Shown in pieces: positions 29,458-37,094 of a stretch of 54,481 nt of DNA; position 1 is the stretch's first letter; each line of letters starts with the position of its first letter. Source of the DNA: Acidobacteriota bacterium (lineage in GTDB: Bacteria > Acidobacteriota > Vicinamibacteria > Vicinamibacterales > UBA2999); assembly GCA_020851565.1 (NCBI GenBank), contig JADZCN010000170.1:1-54481 (forward strand). The letters run 5' to 3'. The notes beneath the pieces were generated by a model. It was not told the DNA's origin and ran no database searches. It saw nothing but the letters and a program-made list of their open reading frames with translations. The position numbers and the translations under genes are program-made.

Positions 29458-31617
29458 TCAGGCCAGCCGCACGCGCCGCAAAGGCAGCTCGCGCACGCGG
29501 ATGCCGGTGGCGGCGAAGATGGCATTCGCGACGGCGGGCGCGATCGGCGGCACTCCCGGCTCCCCCAGTCCGCCGGGGGGCGCCGTGGAGGGAATGAACT
29601 GGACCTCGATGGCCGGTGTGTCCGCGAGGTAGATCATCTGGTAGTCGTGGAAGTTGCTCTCGACCACGCGGCCCTTGTCGATGGTGATCGCGCCCACCAG
29701 CGCCGCGGACAGCCCGAAGATGATGCCGCCCTCGATCTGCGCGGCGGCCGTGTCGGTGTTCACCACCTCGCCGCAGTCCACCGCGGCCCACACCTGCTTC
29801 ACCTTCAACACGCCCTCGGGCGATAGGGCCGCGTGAGCGACCTCCGCAACGATGGAGCCGAAGCACTCGGCGATGGCGATGCCGAGGCCCTCGCCCTTCG
29901 GCAGCGCCCGTCCCCAGCTCGCCATGGCCGCCGCGCGCTCGAGCACGGCCCTGAAGCGCGGATGCTCGCCCATCAGATCCCGGCGGAACGCGAAGGGATC
30001 CTTGCCGGCGGCGTGCGCCAGCTCGTCGATGAACGACTCCTTGAAAAAGCCGTGCTGCGAGTTGAGCACGGACCGCCATGCCCCGGTCCGGACGTGGTGC
30101 GGCGCTTCCCGGCCCTCGGCCTTCTTCTCCGGGATCACATAGGGCATGAACGTCGACTCCCGATCGCCGCCGCCGACGTAGTGCGACGCGACCGCGACCG
30201 GTGCGCCGCTCGCGTCCAAAGCACCCGCGTGACGCGACATGGCCGCGGGCCGGAAGTAGCCATGCTGCATGTCGGTCTCGCGGCTCCAGATCATCTTCAC
30301 CGGCGCGGGCGACATCGCCTGCGCGATGCGCGCGCCCATGCCGACGAAGTCCAGTGAGCCGGGCAGCCGCCGCCCGAAGCCGCCGCCGAGCGCCAGGTTG
30401 GTGAAGCGCACTTGCCCCGGTTCCAGGCCCAGCGCCTCCGCCGCCGTCTTCCTCGCGTTGAGCGGATCCTGCGTCCCGGCCCAGACTTCCGCGCCCTCGG
30501 GCGTCACCCGCGCGGTACAGGCCATCGGCTCCATCGTCGCGTGCGCCAGGAACGGCACGCGGTAGTCGGCCGTGATCACCTTCGCCGCGCCTGCGGGCAT
30601 CTCGGGGGGCGCGGCCAGCGCCTCGTCGAACGCCTCGAAGATGGTGGCGCTCGACACGCCCCCATGCCCCGCGTCGTCGAACACGGGCTCGAGCGCCTCC
30701 AGCGCCCGGCTGGCGCGCCAGTAGCTGTCGGCGACGACGGCGACAGCCTCCTCGAGCCGCACGACCCGCTTCACGCCAGGCATGGACTCGGCCGGCGCGC
30801 TGTCCACCGACACGAGCTTCCCGCCGTTGACCGGCGCAATCGCCACGGCGGCATGGAGCATTCCCGGCAAGGTGAAGTCGATACCGTAGACGGCGCTGCC
30901 GTCCACTTTCGATCGCATGTCGAAGCGCCGGCGCGCGGTGCGGCGCAGCGTATACGCCTGCGGGTCCTTCGGCGTGGGCCGTGACGGCACGGACTGCCGC
31001 GCCGCCGCCTGCGCGAGCTCGCCAAAGGTTGCCGAACGCCCGCTTGCGGCGTGGGAGACGCGCGAGGACGCGACCTGGCACTCCGCGGCTCGCACGTTCC
31101 ACTGTTCGGCCGCCGCCGCGACCAGCATCTCGCGCGCCGCGGCGCCGGCGACGCGCATCCCGTACTGGCCGGTCGTGCGCACCGACATCGATCCGCCGGT
31201 GGCCTGCAGCCCGAACCACCGCGCGAGGCGATAAGTGCCGTAGTCCAGGCCGACCTCGATCGGCCCTGGCACCGATTCTCCGGTGAGCGCGCGCACGACA
31301 TATCCGTTCGCGTACTCGTCGAGCGCGGGCGCCTCCTTCACGCGCACGAGGCTCCAGTCCACATCCATCTCCTCGGCGGCCATCATGGCGAGGGCGGTCT
31401 GCGCGCCCTGTCCCATCTCGCAGTGGGGCACGAGGACGGTGACGATGTTGTCGGGCGTCACGAGGATCCAGGTGTTGAGCTGTCCCGCCCCTTCCGCATC
31501 GTCCGGGACGACGCTGTGGCGGCCGGGCGCGAGCGCCACGCCGAGGACTCCGAGCGCGAGGCCTCCGCCGGCGAGGGCGCCGGCGCCGATGAACGCGCGA
31601 CGAGTCCACTTGTTCAT
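29458..31617 (-). CDS. iorB: Molybdopterin-binding aldehyde/isoquinoline-type oxidoreductase, large subunit
   Basis: 719 aa. A twin-arginine-type signal (NKWTRRAFIGAGALAGGGLALG, residues 2-23) indicates folded export. The xanthine-oxidase-family molybdenum subunit is split as in IorB: PHCEMGQGAQTALAMMAAEEM near 64, a GGSMSVR segment near 141, FLAHATMEPM near 354, LGGGFGRRL near 408, and a C-terminal GEPGVPPIAPAVANAIFAATG near 685 with the catalytic Glu. The enzyme hydroxylates N-heterocycles or aldehydes, passing electrons to the [2Fe-2S] subunit encoded just upstream (4-nt overlap) and normally on to a cytochrome. No FAD subunit is present in this operon, as in IorAB. Confidence 0.92.
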   Translation of the reverse strand: MNKWTRRAFIGAGALAGGGLALGVLGVALAPGRHSVVPDDAEGAGQLNTWILVTPDNIVTVLVPHCEMGQGAQTALAMMAAEEMDVDWSLVRVKEAPALDEYANGYVVRALTGESVPGPIEVGLDYGTYRLARWFGLQATGGSMSVRTTGQYGMRVAGAAAREMLVAAAAEQWNVRAAECQVASSRVSHAASGRSATFGELAQAAARQSVPSRPTPKDPQAYTLRRTARRRFDMRSKVDGSAVYGIDFTLPGMLHAAVAIAPVNGGKLVSVDSAPAESMPGVKRVVRLEEAVAVVADSYWRASRALEALEPVFDDAGHGGVSSATIFEAFDEALAAPPEMPAGAAKVITADYRVPFLAHATMEPMACTARVTPEGAEVWAGTQDPLNARKTAAEALGLEPGQVRFTNLALGGGFGRRLPGSLDFVGMGARIAQAMSPAPVKMIWSRETDMQHGYFRPAAMSRHAGALDASGAPVAVASHYVGGGDRESTFMPYVIPEKKAEGREAPHHVRTGAWRSVLNSQHGFFKESFIDELAHAAGKDPFAFRRDLMGEHPRFRAVLERAAAMASWGRALPKGEGLGIAIAECFGSIVAEVAHAALSPEGVLKVKQVWAAVDCGEVVNTDTAAAQIEGGIIFGLSAALVGAITIDKGRVVESNFHDYQMIYLADTPAIEVQFIPSTAPPGGLGEPGVPPIAPAVANAIFAATGIRVRELPLRRVRLA

Positions 31618-32081
31618 CGCGTGCCCCCCGCTTCCGCGGCGAGGCCGTGGATGGCCCTCCTCACGCGCGCGAAGGTTCCACAGCGGCAGATGTTGGTGAT
31701 CGACTCGTCGATCTCCTGGTCGGTGGGGTTAGGTCTCTCGCTCAGCAGGGCCGTCACCGCCATGATCATTCCCGTCTGGCAATAGCCGCACTGCGGGACC
31801 TGCTGGTCGAGCCACGCCTGCTGGACGTTGTTGAGCACCCCTGAAGGCGCAAGGCCCTCGATGGTGGTGATGGAGGCCCCCTCCAGGTCGGACACCGCGA
31901 GGACGCAGGAGCGCATCGGCTCGCCGTTCACGTGCACCGTGCAGGCCCCGCAGGCCGCGATGCCGCAGCCGAACTTGGTGCCGGTCAGCCCGAGCGTGTC
32001 GCGGAGCACCCAGAGCAGGGGCGTCTCCGGCTCCACGTCGATCGTGCGCGGCTGCCCATTGACGGTGAGGGCGATGGCCAT
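31614..32081 (-). CDS. iorA: [2Fe-2S] subunit of the molybdenum oxidoreductase
   Basis: 155 aa from the ATG at 32081. The plant-type ferredoxin cluster cysteines are at KFGCGIAACGACTVHVNG...RSC near 36-60, and the second, all-helical [2Fe-2S] domain has CGYCQTGMIM near 98 and NICRCGTFARVR near 131. This is the electron-transfer partner of the large subunit, whose start codon overlaps this stop by 4 nt. The start at 32141 is rejected because it would overlap the divergent permease gene. Confidence 0.94.
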   Translation of the reverse strand: MAIALTVNGQPRTIDVEPETPLLWVLRDTLGLTGTKFGCGIAACGACTVHVNGEPMRSCVLAVSDLEGASITTIEGLAPSGVLNNVQQAWLDQQVPQCGYCQTGMIMAVTALLSERPNPTDQEIDESITNICRCGTFARVRRAIHGLAAEAGGTR

Positions 32082-32119
32082 GGCGGCATTCTCTCTCAAC
32101 AGACATAAAGTAGAGGGCC

Positions 32120-33439
32120 ATGACCTCACCAGGCGCCGCACGGCCCCGGGACTGGCGCGACCGGCTTCCCGCCGGCGCGCGACCGTACGTCGAGGCCGCG
32201 CCGCTCGCCGCCGCGCTCCTTGGCATCTCCTCGGGCTTCGGCTTCGCGATGATCGGCGCGACGCTCACGACGCGGCTCGCGCAGTACGGCATCCGGAAGA
32301 GCGCCGTCACGGCTTTTGCCCTGACGTTTCTCGCCTACAACTTCAAGTGGATCTGGGCGCCGCTCGTGGACACGGTCCGCATCCCGCTGCTCGGCCGGTA
32401 CGGGCAGCGGCGTTCGTGGTTGTGGTTCGCCGGCCTGCTGGTGATGGCCGCGGTGGTGTTTTTGGGGACGGCCGACCCCTCGACCGCGCTGCCGGTGGTC
32501 GCGGCAGCCGCCATCCTGGTGGGCGTCGCCGGCGCTACCAACGACATCGTCATCGACGCGTATCGCATCGAGCTACTCGAGCCGCGGCAGCTCGGCGCCG
32601 GCGCAGGGATGCACCAGTACGGCTGGCGTGTCGGCGCCGCCTCGTCCGGGGCGCTGGCACTGGTGCTGGCCGCGCGGTATGGGTGGTCAACGGCCTACAC
32701 AGCCTGCGTGCTGTTCGCCCTCCCGGCCATGCTGGTGGGCGTCGTGATGGGGGAGCCTTCGCGTCGAATCGCGCCCCCGCCGCCCGGAGGCCTGATGCAG
32801 GCGGTGGTCGCCTACTTCAGCCCGCTGGCCGAGTTCCTGCGCCGCAAGGGGGCACTGGTGGTGCTGGTCTTCGTGCTCATCCACAAAATCGGCGACACGC
32901 TGGCCAACCTGACGCTCCGGCTGCTCTTCGAAGACCTGGGATTCTCGAACGACGAGATTGCGTTCTACGACGTCGGCGTCGGCTTCGTCGCGCTGCTCTC
33001 CGGTGTGTTCGTCGGTGGAGCGATGTACGCCGCGTGGGGCATGAAGCGCGCGGTCTTCGTCAGCCTGCTGCTGATGGCGGTGTCGAACTTCAGCTTCGCC
33101 GCGCTCGCCGCGTACGGGCACAGCAACCTCGGCATGGCCGCCGCGATTGGCTTCGAGAACTTCGCCAGCGGCATCGGGGGCGTCGCGGTGGTGGCCTATC
33201 TGTCCGCGCTCTGCAACCTGCGCTTCACCGCCACGCAGTACGCCCTGCTCTCGGCGCTCGCCAGCATCGCCGGCCGCTTCCTGACGGGCACCACCGCTGG
33301 CGGCCTCATCGAGTCGATGGGCTACGTCAACTTCTACTTGCTGACGACCCTGATCGCATTTCCGGGCGTGCTGCTCTACTGGTACATGATCCGATCCGGC
33401 CTGGCGGATGTGTCGCTTGGGACGGCAGGACGGGAATAG
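32120..33439 (+). CDS. AmpG-like muropeptide MFS permease (PAT family)
   Basis: 439 aa with about 12 membrane segments. The first half shows SSGFGFAMIGATLTTRLAQYGI near 35 and the PAT/AmpG signature LAYNFKWIWAPLVD near 69-82, then GRRSWL-like and ATNDIVIDAYRIELLEP near 143 and GYRVG-like segments. The second half has IHKIGDTLANLTLRLLFEDLGFS near 254. AmpG imports GlcNAc-anhydroMurNAc peptides for cell-wall recycling and can influence beta-lactamase induction. It is divergent from iorA (38 bp between starts). TAAAGT lies 8 nt before the ATG. It is convergent with the D-aminoacylase gene, with an inverted repeat array between them. Confidence 0.87.
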   Translation: MTSPGAARPRDWRDRLPAGARPYVEAAPLAAALLGISSGFGFAMIGATLTTRLAQYGIRKSAVTAFALTFLAYNFKWIWAPLVDTVRIPLLGRYGQRRSWLWFAGLLVMAAVVFLGTADPSTALPVVAAAAILVGVAGATNDIVIDAYRIELLEPRQLGAGAGMHQYGWRVGAASSGALALVLAARYGWSTAYTACVLFALPAMLVGVVMGEPSRRIAPPPPGGLMQAVVAYFSPLAEFLRRKGALVVLVFVLIHKIGDTLANLTLRLLFEDLGFSNDEIAFYDVGVGFVALLSGVFVGGAMYAAWGMKRAVFVSLLLMAVSNFSFAALAAYGHSNLGMAAAIGFENFASGIGGVAVVAYLSALCNLRFTATQYALLSALASIAGRFLTGTTAGGLIESMGYVNFYLLTTLIAFPGVLLYWYMIRSGLADVSLGTAGRE

Positions 33440-33441
33440 CC

Positions 33442-33558
33442 AGGTTCTGGGGTTCTGAGGTTCTGGGGTTCTGAGGTTCTCTGGTTCTGAGGTTCGAGTG
33501 GCAGCGTGATCGCGCTCAGCGAACCCCAGAACCTTCAGAACCCCAGAACCTCAGAACC
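33442..33558. repeat. Inverted half-arrays of GGTTCTGA between convergent genes
   Basis: Left half (33442-33495): about six copies of the 8-bp unit GGTTCTGA/GGTTCTGG. Right half (33521-33558): about four copies of its reverse complement (CCCAGAAC, CTCAGAAC), the last running into the 3' end of the D-aminoacylase gene. Only ~25 bp separate them, so a strong hairpin can form from either strand; it may serve as a bidirectional terminator. Confidence 0.85.
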
Positions 33559-35176
33559 GGTTCCTCTTCAGCACCATGCCCGCCCGCGTTCCGGTGGGTT
33601 TGCCGTCGGAAAGCGCCAGCTGGCCGTTCACCAGCACGGTCGAGACGCCCACGGCGTACTGGTGCGGCTTCTCGAAGGTGGCCATGTCCTTGACCGTGGC
33701 CGGGTCGAACACCACGACATCCGCCTTCAGGCCCGGCCGGATGATGCCGCGATCGAGCAGGCCCATGCGCGCGGCAGGGAAGCCCGACATCTTCCGCACA
33801 GCTTCCTCGAGGGTCAGGACCTTCTTCTCCCGGACGTACACGCCCAGCACGCGCGCGAAGGTGCCGTATGCGCGGGGGTGTGGGACGTTCCGCCCGAACA
33901 CCGGCGCGCCCGGAGCCGCGTCGGACGCAATCATCGTCGCAGGGTGCTGCATGATGCGCACCAGGTCCTCTTCGTTGATCGCGTGGTAGACGGCGCTGCA
34001 GCCGCCCTTCTCGACGATCTCGACCACGAGCTCGGCGGCGCGCTGGATGGTGACCGGCCGGCCGCGGTCGCGGAGCACCTGCGCGAGGCTCTTGCCGGCG
34101 AGGCTCGGATCCCAGGCGCACGCCGCCAGCACCACGTTCCCGGGGTCGCCGCCGCCCCGGTCGGTCTCGATGGCCGTGGCGATGGCCTCGAGCACCTTGC
34201 CCCGCGTGGTCTCGTCGCGCAGCCCGGCCAGCATCTTCTCGCGGCCCCCTTCCTGCGCCCACTGCGGCACGAGCCCGCCCTGGATGGACGTGCTCGACGC
34301 GGTGTACGGGTACTGATCGATCGTCGCGTCCACGCCGCGGGCACGCGCCTCGTCTATCAGGCGCAGCGTGTCCACGCTCTTCCCCCAGTTCGCCTTGCCG
34401 ATGATCTTGTGGTGCGTCACCTGCGTGGGGAGCCCGCCGCGCTCGCCGATGGCAATCGTGTCGCGCACGCTGTCGAGGACGCGCGCCGCCTCGTCTTTCA
34501 TGTGCGACTGGTGGATGCCCCCGAACTCACCAGCGACGCGCGCCAGCTCGATCACTTCCTCGAGCGGCGCGTAGTTGCCGGGGACGTAGAAGAGGCCCGT
34601 GCCGAGGCCGAACGCGCCGGCGCGCATGCCGGCGCGCACCAGGCCGCGCATCCTCTCCAGTTCCTCGGGCGTCGCGGGCCGGTTAGCCTGGCCCACCACC
34701 TCGCCACGTACCGAGCCATGGCCGATGAAGACGCCGACGTTGATGGCGGGCTTCGCGGCCGCCACCTTCTCCAGGTACCCGCCCACGTCCACGGGGCCGC
34801 CGCCATCAGGACCGCCAATCACCGTCGTGACGCCCTGGCGCACGTTGTTCTCGGTGGCCGGGTTGCCAATCATGTCCTCGCCGCCCTCACGCGGCTCGAC
34901 ATGGGAGTGCACGTCCACGAAGCCCGGCGAGACGACGAGGCCCTTCGCGTCGATCACGCGCGCACCCGCAGCATCCAACCCGGGCCGCACGGCGGCGATG
35001 GTGTCGCCCTTGATGCCGACGTCGGCGAGGAACCAGGGGTTGCCCGTGCCGTCCACGACCCGCCCGCCCCGGATCACGAGGTCGAAGACGGGCGCCTGGG
35101 AGTGAACGAGCGGCTGCGAGGCGAACGCGGCCAGGGCGGCGGCCAGCAGCAGGGAGGGGAAGAGTTGGTTGCGCAT
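33551..35176 (-). CDS. Secreted N-acyl-D-amino-acid deacylase (D-aminoacylase)
   Basis: 541 aa with a signal peptide (about 1-27). Amidohydrolase-superfamily landmarks: DLVIRGGRVVDGTG near 32, the metal site PGFVDVHSHVEP near 84-95, GVTTVIGGPDGGG near 114, a Glu/His-containing GGIHQSHMKDEAARV near 233, PTQVTHHKIIGK near 264, a DQYPYTASST segment near 297, and the late Asp in MIASDAAPGAP near 430. The enzyme removes acyl groups from N-acyl-D-amino acids. Beside an AmpG-like permease, a role in handling D-amino-acid-containing cell-wall material is plausible. The start codon is preceded directly by a short tandem repeat, which replaces any visible Shine-Dalgarno. Confidence 0.92.
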   Translation of the reverse strand: MRNQLFPSLLLAAALAAFASQPLVHSQAPVFDLVIRGGRVVDGTGNPWFLADVGIKGDTIAAVRPGLDAAGARVIDAKGLVVSPGFVDVHSHVEPREGGEDMIGNPATENNVRQGVTTVIGGPDGGGPVDVGGYLEKVAAAKPAINVGVFIGHGSVRGEVVGQANRPATPEELERMRGLVRAGMRAGAFGLGTGLFYVPGNYAPLEEVIELARVAGEFGGIHQSHMKDEAARVLDSVRDTIAIGERGGLPTQVTHHKIIGKANWGKSVDTLRLIDEARARGVDATIDQYPYTASSTSIQGGLVPQWAQEGGREKMLAGLRDETTRGKVLEAIATAIETDRGGGDPGNVVLAACAWDPSLAGKSLAQVLRDRGRPVTIQRAAELVVEIVEKGGCSAVYHAINEEDLVRIMQHPATMIASDAAPGAPVFGRNVPHPRAYGTFARVLGVYVREKKVLTLEEAVRKMSGFPAARMGLLDRGIIRPGLKADVVVFDPATVKDMATFEKPHQYAVGVSTVLVNGQLALSDGKPTGTRAGMVLKRNRF

Positions 35177-35219
35177 GGTCTTGGGGTCTTGAGGTCTTGG
35201 GGCCTTGGGTCTTGGGGCG
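35177..35219. repeat. Short tandem repeat GGTCTTGG/GGTCTTGA
   Basis: About five copies of an 8-9 bp unit, G-rich on the plus strand, filling the gap between two minus-strand genes and touching the D-aminoacylase start codon. The same unit recurs at 49213-49271. Confidence 0.8.
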
Positions 35220-35224
35220 AAATC

Positions 35225-35518
35225 CTATCTGAGTCGCCCCGAACGCTTCGGGACGCGCCGCTTCTCGAGGCCCTTGCGCATCCGCCCGCTGCCGGCCACG
35301 AGATCGACGAAGCGGCGCCGGGCCTTCTCCGATCCCATGCGCTCGAACCACTCGAGCGATCCGTTGATGGCCACGCCCACCACCGGCGCTTCGCAGATGT
35401 GCTGGCAGCGGACGTCGGCGATGTCGGCCACGGCAGCCAGGGACTCCCGCACCTCGTGGTAGGCCTTGTGATGCCGGCACGTCGAGCCGCGGCAGACGAA
35501 GACGGTCGGGCGCGGCAT
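35225..35518 (-). CDS. Thioredoxin-like [2Fe-2S] ferredoxin-domain protein
   Basis: 97 aa. The four cysteines are arranged as in thioredoxin-fold [2Fe-2S] ferredoxins: VFVCRGSTCR (Cys9, Cys14) and RCQHICEAPVVGVAING (Cys38, Cys42). The C terminus is strongly basic (KGLEKRRVPKRSGRLR). Likely role: electron transfer; the partner is unknown. TAGGCT lies 7 nt before the ATG, but the same bases include the AsmA stop codon, so promoter and read-through expression are both possible. Confidence 0.85.
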   Translation of the reverse strand: MPRPTVFVCRGSTCRHHKAYHEVRESLAAVADIADVRCQHICEAPVVGVAINGSLEWFERMGSEKARRRFVDLVAGSGRMRKGLEKRRVPKRSGRLR

Positions 35519-35528
35519 GGCGTGCAGC

Positions 35529-37094
35529 CTACTCCTGCTTCCTGGGCTTCGCCCGCTTCAGGAGATCCCGAATCGCCGACTCGGTCCGCCTCTTCAACTC
35601 GTTCTTGACGGCGCGCCCGGCCACGTCGCCCAGGTTGACCCCCACGTGCGGCGCCTCGACGGTGCCGGTGACGGTCACCGGCAGCGTCACCTGCCCGTCC
35701 TCGGCGGCATATCGCACGAGGTCGCGGCCTGCCTGGGACGTCAACTCCTTCGAGAGCTTCGCGTCGGCGCGGATGTCGAGCGCGCGGCCCTCGACGGTGA
35801 GCGTGCCGGCGCCGTCCAGTTCCACGTCCCGCGAGTCGAACGCCAAATCGCTCAACGTGACGATGCCGTTGGCGAGGCTGTAGGTGGCGCTCAGGCGGGA
35901 GAAGCGCTCGCCGCCGTCCACCGGCTGCGCCGCGTCGGGCTTGCCGAACGCCAGGACGATGGGCCGCACCAGTTGCAGGCCCTTCATCGTCCCGTCGGTG
36001 ATGGTGGCGGCGCCCTGGCCGCGGGCCCGAGCCAGGGCCCGTGCCGGATCCGTGCCGCGCCCGGTGGCCGAGAGCGAGCCGCTCAGTGTGCCGGTCACCG
36101 AGCCGGGCTGGCCGGCGAACTCCGTGAGGCGCGTCATGTCCACGCCGGCCAGCGAGCCCTTCACCGCGAGCACGGGCTCGGCGCCGGAAAGGTCCACGTT
36201 CATCGAGCCTTCGAGCCGTCCGCCGAACACGCCCAGCGAGAGCGGATCGAACGAGACGCCTCCTGCGGTCACCGCGGCGGTGGTCGTGAGCTGTTCGAAC
36301 GAGATGCTGGCGACCGTGCCACGCGCCGCCTCGAGGACCAGCGTCAGGTCCATCGGGCCCGCAGCCGGGGCCGCGGCTCCGGCGCCCCCAGCCGCGCCCG
36401 GAGAGACAGCCTGCCTGGCGAACTCCTGAGCGAAGACCACGAGGCCGTCCAGGTCCAGTGTCTCCGCAGTGATCGTGAGCCGGCCCTTCCGGCTGGCGAG
36501 GCTCTCGATGGCGCCCGTCGCCGCGAGCGAGGTGACGTCCGAGGCAACCGACGCCGATCGAATCTCCAGCCGATCACCGTCGAGCGACGACTCCATGTTG
36601 AAGACGGCCTCGCGCGATCCCGCGCGCACACGCACGTCCCGCAGTGCCAGGGAGCGGACGTTGACCAGCGTCACGCCCTTCGCGAGCCCTTCATCGCGCC
36701 CGTCGCCACCGGCCCCGGGGGCGCCGCCGCCCGACGACAGGCGGCCGAGCGTGGCGAGCAGGAGAGGCAGGTCGAGCGTGCTGTCCTCGACGATCACCTC
36801 CGCATCCTCGATGCGCCGGTTCATCAGGGCGCGCATGGCGGTGCTGACCTCGGTGCGTGCGAGCGTGATGGCTGCCGGTTGTCCGACGACCAGGTCCGTG
36901 AGGGTCACGCCGGCGCGCGGCCAGAACGACACGTCCGCGCGTCCAATCGCCACCGGCTGGCCCAGCGCCGCCGACGCCTGTCGCTCGAGCATCTGCCGTA
37001 CGTGCTCGGGATCCAGGAGCGAGCGCACCCACAATGCGCCGCCGGCGAGGGCGACGACGAAGGCTGCCAGCAGCACGAGTGCGATTCTTTTCAT
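35529..37094 (-). CDS. AsmA-family envelope protein
   Basis: 521 aa. A single N-terminal membrane anchor (about 3-25) is followed by a short DPEHVRQMLERQASAALGQPVAIGRADVSFWPRAGVTLTDL segment typical of AsmA/YhdP-type proteins (about 28-68). Then comes a long periplasmic beta-rich region of repeated strands, with a conserved GSLSATGRGTDPARALARARGQGAATITDGTMKG stretch near 334-367 and a C-terminal LPVTVTGTVEAPHVGVNLGDV near 470. AsmA-like proteins form elongated grooves that shuttle phospholipids across the periplasm. The start overlaps the histidine-kinase stop by 4 nt (ATGA), so it is the third gene of a CheR/kinase/AsmA operon. Confidence 0.88.
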   Translation of the reverse strand: MKRIALVLLAAFVVALAGGALWVRSLLDPEHVRQMLERQASAALGQPVAIGRADVSFWPRAGVTLTDLVVGQPAAITLARTEVSTAMRALMNRRIEDAEVIVEDSTLDLPLLLATLGRLSSGGGAPGAGGDGRDEGLAKGVTLVNVRSLALRDVRVRAGSREAVFNMESSLDGDRLEIRSASVASDVTSLAATGAIESLASRKGRLTITAETLDLDGLVVFAQEFARQAVSPGAAGGAGAAAPAAGPMDLTLVLEAARGTVASISFEQLTTTAAVTAGGVSFDPLSLGVFGGRLEGSMNVDLSGAEPVLAVKGSLAGVDMTRLTEFAGQPGSVTGTLSGSLSATGRGTDPARALARARGQGAATITDGTMKGLQLVRPIVLAFGKPDAAQPVDGGERFSRLSATYSLANGIVTLSDLAFDSRDVELDGAGTLTVEGRALDIRADAKLSKELTSQAGRDLVRYAAEDGQVTLPVTVTGTVEAPHVGVNLGDVAGRAVKNELKRRTESAIRDLLKRAKPRKQE

